NCBI GenBank assembly: GCA_013152995.1 | Contig: JAADFH010000021.1 | Location: 1-6,997 of the forward strand | Reading direction: 5' to 3' | DNA: 6,997 nucleotides | DNA from: Methanobacteriota archaeon | Lineage (GTDB): Archaea > Hydrothermarchaeota > Hydrothermarchaeia > Hydrothermarchaeales > BMS3B | In this document: positions 4,630 to 6,997 of the stretch, piece by piece | Position numbering within the stretch: the first letter of the stretch is position 1 | Layout: every line of letters begins with the position of its first letter | Notes under the pieces: generated by a model | Seen by the model: the letters and a program-made list of their open reading frames with translations, nothing else | Told to the model about the DNA's origin: nothing | The model's database searches: none | Translations under genes and position numbers: made by a program

Positions 4630-6611
4630 ACCCTCGCCGCGTACTCCCGCAGCCACAGCACCAGGTTCTCAAGCGCAGACCTGGCAAGGTAGTAGGAGTA
4701 GTAGCGGTGCAGCATCTCCTGCGAGCTCTCCAGCAGGCGAATCACCTGAACCCTGGAGGCGCCGCCCTGGCGCTCAAGCCTCCTGAGCTCCGCTCTCACC
4801 CTGCTCAGGTGCGCCCTCACCTCCATGTACACCTCACTCTCCAGGGCATACAACCTGCGCTCCAGCCCAGCTACAGCGCTCCCAAGCCACCTGCTCCTCT
4901 CCTCCATACTCTCCCGCACCTCCCTCAGCCTCCCCTCCAGCCCAGCCTCCGCTGCAGCCCTCACCACCTGCTCGGGGGTTATCGCCCCCGAGGCAACCAG
5001 ACGGGCTGCCTCAGCCTGGGGCACGCCAAGCGCCTCAGCCACTTCCCCAAGCTCCTCCGCGCTGAGCCCCTCCAGAAACTCAATGCACACGCCAACAGGC
5101 GAGGCGAGGTGCTCCGAGGCTATGCGCAGCGCGTGCAGGATATCCTCAACATGCTCCAGGCTCTCGTTAATCCTCTCCTCCGGCATCCTCCTGCGCCTGC
5201 TGAGAGCCTGCAGTATACTCATAAAGTTCGCCAGGTGCAGGCTGCGGGGATGGTACATCAGGGGCACCTCAAGCACCTCACCCTCGTTCAGCCTCAGCTT
5301 CAGCCTGGTAAACCTCTCCCGCCTGAGCAGGCTTGCTCCAGGGTAAGCCAGCAGCACGTCGTTGAAGCTCAGCCCCGGAAGCCTGCGGAACCGCCTGTAG
5401 GCTTCAACCAGCAGGCTGAGCAGCTCAGAGACCTCATGCGCCACCTCCTCCAGCTCACCCTCAGCCTTCGGGCGTGTGGTTATTATGAACACACCCGCCT
5501 CCATCCCCGCCTCCAGGCAGGCAAGCACCGCCTGCCTCGCAAGCCTCGTGTACTCCACCTCGCCTCCGCCGCGCGTCTTGCAGAAGTACGCAACCTTCTC
5601 CGGCACAAAGCTCTCCACACCCATCTGCAGCTTCTGGAATCCAGCCCTCCTGAGAACCTCCAGCATCTCCCCGCTGAGCGTCTCAACCCTCACCATCGCC
5701 CCCAGCACCAGCCTCCTCTGCAGCCCTCTCGCCCTTATGCCCGAGCACACCTCCCTCACCCATCCCTCCTCCTGGATGAAGTGGTCGTCCTCAAAGGTAA
5801 CCGCCTCAACCCCGTGCTCAGCCGCCTCTTCAAGCAGCCCCACCACCTTGGCGGGGCTCAGCCTCCTGTTCGGGGGAAGGGTGATGCCGCAGTAGCTGCA
5901 CCTGCGCCAGCTGCACCCTCTCTGGGCATAGATTCCCACCTCATCCCAGCCGTACCTCTCAACCACATCCCAGGGGTAGCCCGCATCCTCCTCCATCTCC
6001 TCCTGCGTCGGATAGGCGTGCACATACCTGGCGAGAAAAGCTCTCTCAGCCCCGGGATTCAGCTCCACCGCCCTGTCCACCAGCGCCCGCCCCTCCTGCG
6101 TTGCAGCAGTGCCGGAGGGCGTCTTCATCCTGATGCCGGAGAGGGGCACTCTGAGCCTCACCCTCTCCCCTCCAGCATCCACCACCCTGCTGAAGTATCC
6201 CTCAGCCACCCTGCAGGCGCTCTCCTCGGTGACCCCCTCTCCGGTAACCCTCAGGCGCTCCAGCATCTCCGGCAGGGTTCTGTCAGCCTCCCCCTCCACC
6301 ACCGCATCCACGCCCTCCGCCAGCACTAACCTGTGCCCCAGACCCCAGGTACCCTGTCCGCCGAGCACCACCGCGGTATCCAGGGCGGAGCGCTTGACCC
6401 TGCGCGCAACCTCCAGCGCAGCCGGAAGCTCGGAAGTGCTGAAGGCATTCACAGCCACCACATCACTGCTCCCCGCAGCCTCCACAAGCTCCTCAGCAGA
6501 AACAAAGAACTCCACCTCATGCCCCCGCCTGCGCAGCGTGTGCACAAACTGCAGGGCTGAGGGCGCACCAGAGCTGCGCCCCACATTCATGAAGTAAGCC
6601 ACCCGTGCCAT
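4626..6611 (-). CDS. B12-binding-like radical SAM protein with a long helical C-terminus
   Basis: This 661-residue protein has an N-terminal Rossmann-type domain (about 1-125) ending in VVLGGQGTWGLGHRL and VDAVVEGEADRTLPEML, as in cobalamin-binding radical SAM proteins. The cobalamin DxHxxG motif is missing. The radical SAM core (about 225-470) follows, with the cluster motif RGCSWRRCSYCGI (C233, C238, C241; C-x4-C-x2-C), TFEDDHF (272-278) and MGVES (330-334). Residues about 480-661 are mostly helical and charged, with a possible small helical or UBA/HTH-like segment (about 517-555) and coiled-coil-like helices (about 560-640). The [4Fe-4S]/SAM chemistry is well supported; the substrate is unknown. 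ATG 6611 follows GTGAT (6619-6615) by 3 nt. Only 13 nt separate it from tRNA-Gln upstream, so it likely shares the tRNA's promoter. Confidence 0.85.
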   Translation of the reverse strand: MARVAYFMNVGRSSGAPSALQFVHTLRRRGHEVEFFVSAEELVEAAGSSDVVAVNAFSTSELPAALEVARRVKRSALDTAVVLGGQGTWGLGHRLVLAEGVDAVVEGEADRTLPEMLERLRVTGEGVTEESACRVAEGYFSRVVDAGGERVRLRVPLSGIRMKTPSGTAATQEGRALVDRAVELNPGAERAFLARYVHAYPTQEEMEEDAGYPWDVVERYGWDEVGIYAQRGCSWRRCSYCGITLPPNRRLSPAKVVGLLEEAAEHGVEAVTFEDDHFIQEEGWVREVCSGIRARGLQRRLVLGAMVRVETLSGEMLEVLRRAGFQKLQMGVESFVPEKVAYFCKTRGGGEVEYTRLARQAVLACLEAGMEAGVFIITTRPKAEGELEEVAHEVSELLSLLVEAYRRFRRLPGLSFNDVLLAYPGASLLRRERFTRLKLRLNEGEVLEVPLMYHPRSLHLANFMSILQALSRRRRMPEERINESLEHVEDILHALRIASEHLASPVGVCIEFLEGLSAEELGEVAEALGVPQAEAARLVASGAITPEQVVRAAAEAGLEGRLREVRESMEERSRWLGSAVAGLERRLYALESEVYMEVRAHLSRVRAELRRLERQGGASRVQVIRLLESSQEMLHRYYSYYLARSALENLVLWLREYAARV

Positions 6612-6624
6612 GGTATCACTGCAA

Positions 6625-6697
6625 TAGCCCCGGGCGGATTCGAACCGCCGTCGCGGGATCCAGAGTCCCGCATGATTGACCGCTACACCACGGGGCT
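6625..6697 (-). tRNA. tRNA-Gln (anticodon CTG)
   Basis: A complete 73-nt cloverleaf can be folded. The acceptor stem is AGCCCCG (6697-6691) paired with CGGGGCT (6632-6626), with discriminator A at 6625 and no encoded CCA. The D arm contains GTGTAGCGG. The anticodon stem is CGGGA/TCCCG with loop CTCTGGA, which gives anticodon CTG reading CAG. A short variable loop is followed by the T arm GGCGG-TTCGAAT-CCGCC. There is no intron. The A1-U72 pair fits archaeal tRNA-Gln, which in archaea is normally charged through Glu-tRNA-Gln and the GatDE amidotransferase. Of 17 pairs in the acceptor, anticodon and T stems, 15 are G-C, as expected in thermophiles. Confidence 0.96.
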
Positions 6698-6730
6698 TCT
6701 ATCCGCATGAGCACCCCTAACACCACCAAC

Positions 6731-6742
6731 CATTTTGATAAG
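6731..6742 (-). promoter_or_regulatory. Weak candidate TATA region for tRNA-Gln (and the radical SAM gene)
   Basis: CTTATCAAAATG on the minus strand is the only A/T-rich stretch in the 45 nt between the adenine deaminase stop and the tRNA. A start about 25 nt downstream, near 6711, would give a 5' leader of about 14 nt before the mature tRNA. No T-run terminator for adenine deaminase is visible here, so read-through from ade is also possible. Confidence 0.3.
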
Positions 6743-6997
6743 CTACTCCACCACAAGCTCGGTAAACTCAAACCTCTCGGCATCAAACAGCCCTCTGTCC
6801 GTCAGCCTGAGCTTCGGAATAACAGGAAGCGCCAGAAAAGAGAGCACAAGCAGAGGCGAGCTCAGCCTGCATCCAAGCGCTCTCGCGGAGGCATTCAGCC
6901 TCTCCAGCCCCTCCGCCACCTCCTCAGCCGGGGCGGTGCTCATCAGCCCCGCCACCCTCAGCGGAAGCGCCGTCACCCTGCTGCCGTCCACCACCGC
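6743..6997 (-). CDS. ade: Adenine deaminase, C-terminal part (continues beyond the window)
   Basis: Only about the last 84 residues are present. The frame is still open at the window edge, so this is a partial gene, not a truncated one. The sequence fits the C-terminal domain of adenine deaminase: VVDGSRVTALPLRVAGLMS, then AEEVAEGLERLNASARALGC, and the terminal signature FLALPVIPKLRLTDRGLFDAERFEF. The enzyme converts adenine to hypoxanthine and ammonia in purine salvage. The metal-binding catalytic residues lie upstream, outside the window, so activity cannot be judged. The stop is TAG (6745-6743), 45 nt before the tRNA-Gln on the same strand. Confidence 0.92.
   Translation of the reverse strand, partial: AVVDGSRVTALPLRVAGLMSTAPAEEVAEGLERLNASARALGCRLSSPLLVLSFLALPVIPKLRLTDRGLFDAERFEFTELVVE

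Noticed and set aside
3940..4656. A 238-codon open frame on the minus strand opposite nth
   Set aside because: The plus strand encodes a complete endonuclease III with all catalytic and cluster residues; the antisense translation shows no family features.
4563..6329. A 588-codon open frame on the plus strand antisense to the radical SAM gene
   Set aside because: Its translation is rich in Leu, Pro, His and Gln with no recognisable domain. It is the complement of a GC-rich gene that rarely uses codons creating antisense stops. The minus-strand frame has clear family motifs.
1..6997. CRISPR array, insertion sequence, integrase, attachment site or defence system
   Set aside because: No regularly spaced direct repeats, transposase or integrase motifs, or terminal inverted repeats were seen. 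The tRNA-Gln 3' end is flanked by ordinary chromosomal genes, with no integrated element or duplicated tRNA end.

Overview
This 7-kb window is a gene-dense stretch of an archaeal chromosome, almost certainly euryarchaeal. It carries archaeal/eukaryotic-type information genes (ribosomal proteins eL44 and eS27, aIF2-alpha, Nop10), a PAC2-family protein, an archaeal-type endonuclease III, and a tRNA-Gln(CTG) without an encoded CCA. Initiation regions have TATA-like boxes and GGTGAT/GGAGG Shine-Dalgarno sequences matching the archaeal 16S 3' end. The DNA is GC-rich by eye, yet Arg AGG and Ile ATA codons are common and the tRNA stems are nearly all G-C, which hints at a thermophile. A DUF116 protein and a stand-alone radical SAM protein would fit a methanogen or Archaeoglobus-like lineage. 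That placement is inference; no gene here proves methanogenesis.

Layout. (1) Positions 1-123 are a leader with a TATA-like box. (2) 124-1642, plus strand: a membrane-anchored DUF116 gene broken by a -1 frameshift near base 483, then a TatD-like metal-dependent hydrolase joined to it by an ATGA overlap. (3) 1645-3846, minus strand: a five-gene translation/ribosome-biogenesis operon, in transcription order rpl44e, rps27e, aIF2-alpha, nop10 and a PAC2-family gene. Every junction abuts or overlaps. (4) 3847-3981: a divergent intergenic region with a promoter candidate for each side. (5) 3982-4629, plus strand: endonuclease III (nth). (6) 4626-6611, minus strand: a 661-residue B12-binding-like radical SAM protein, converging on nth with overlapping stop codons. 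(7) 6625-6697, minus strand: tRNA-Gln(CTG), ending only 13 nt before the radical SAM start codon. (8) 6743-6997, minus strand: the C-terminal end of adenine deaminase, running off the window.

How it works together. The minus-strand operon makes two zinc-ribbon ribosomal proteins, the alpha subunit of the initiation factor that delivers initiator tRNA, a component of the H/ACA pseudouridylation RNP, and a PAC2-fold protein possibly linked to proteasome assembly. This is a known conserved archaeal grouping. The other genes serve DNA repair (nth), purine salvage (ade), tRNA supply, and roles I cannot assign (DUF116, TatD-like, radical SAM).

I see no mobile element, CRISPR array, defence island or convincing new system. 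The points most worth a second look are the frameshift inside the DUF116 cysteine cluster, the radical SAM protein's C-x4-C-x2-C motif and unassigned helical tail, and its apparent dependence on the tRNA-Gln transcription unit.
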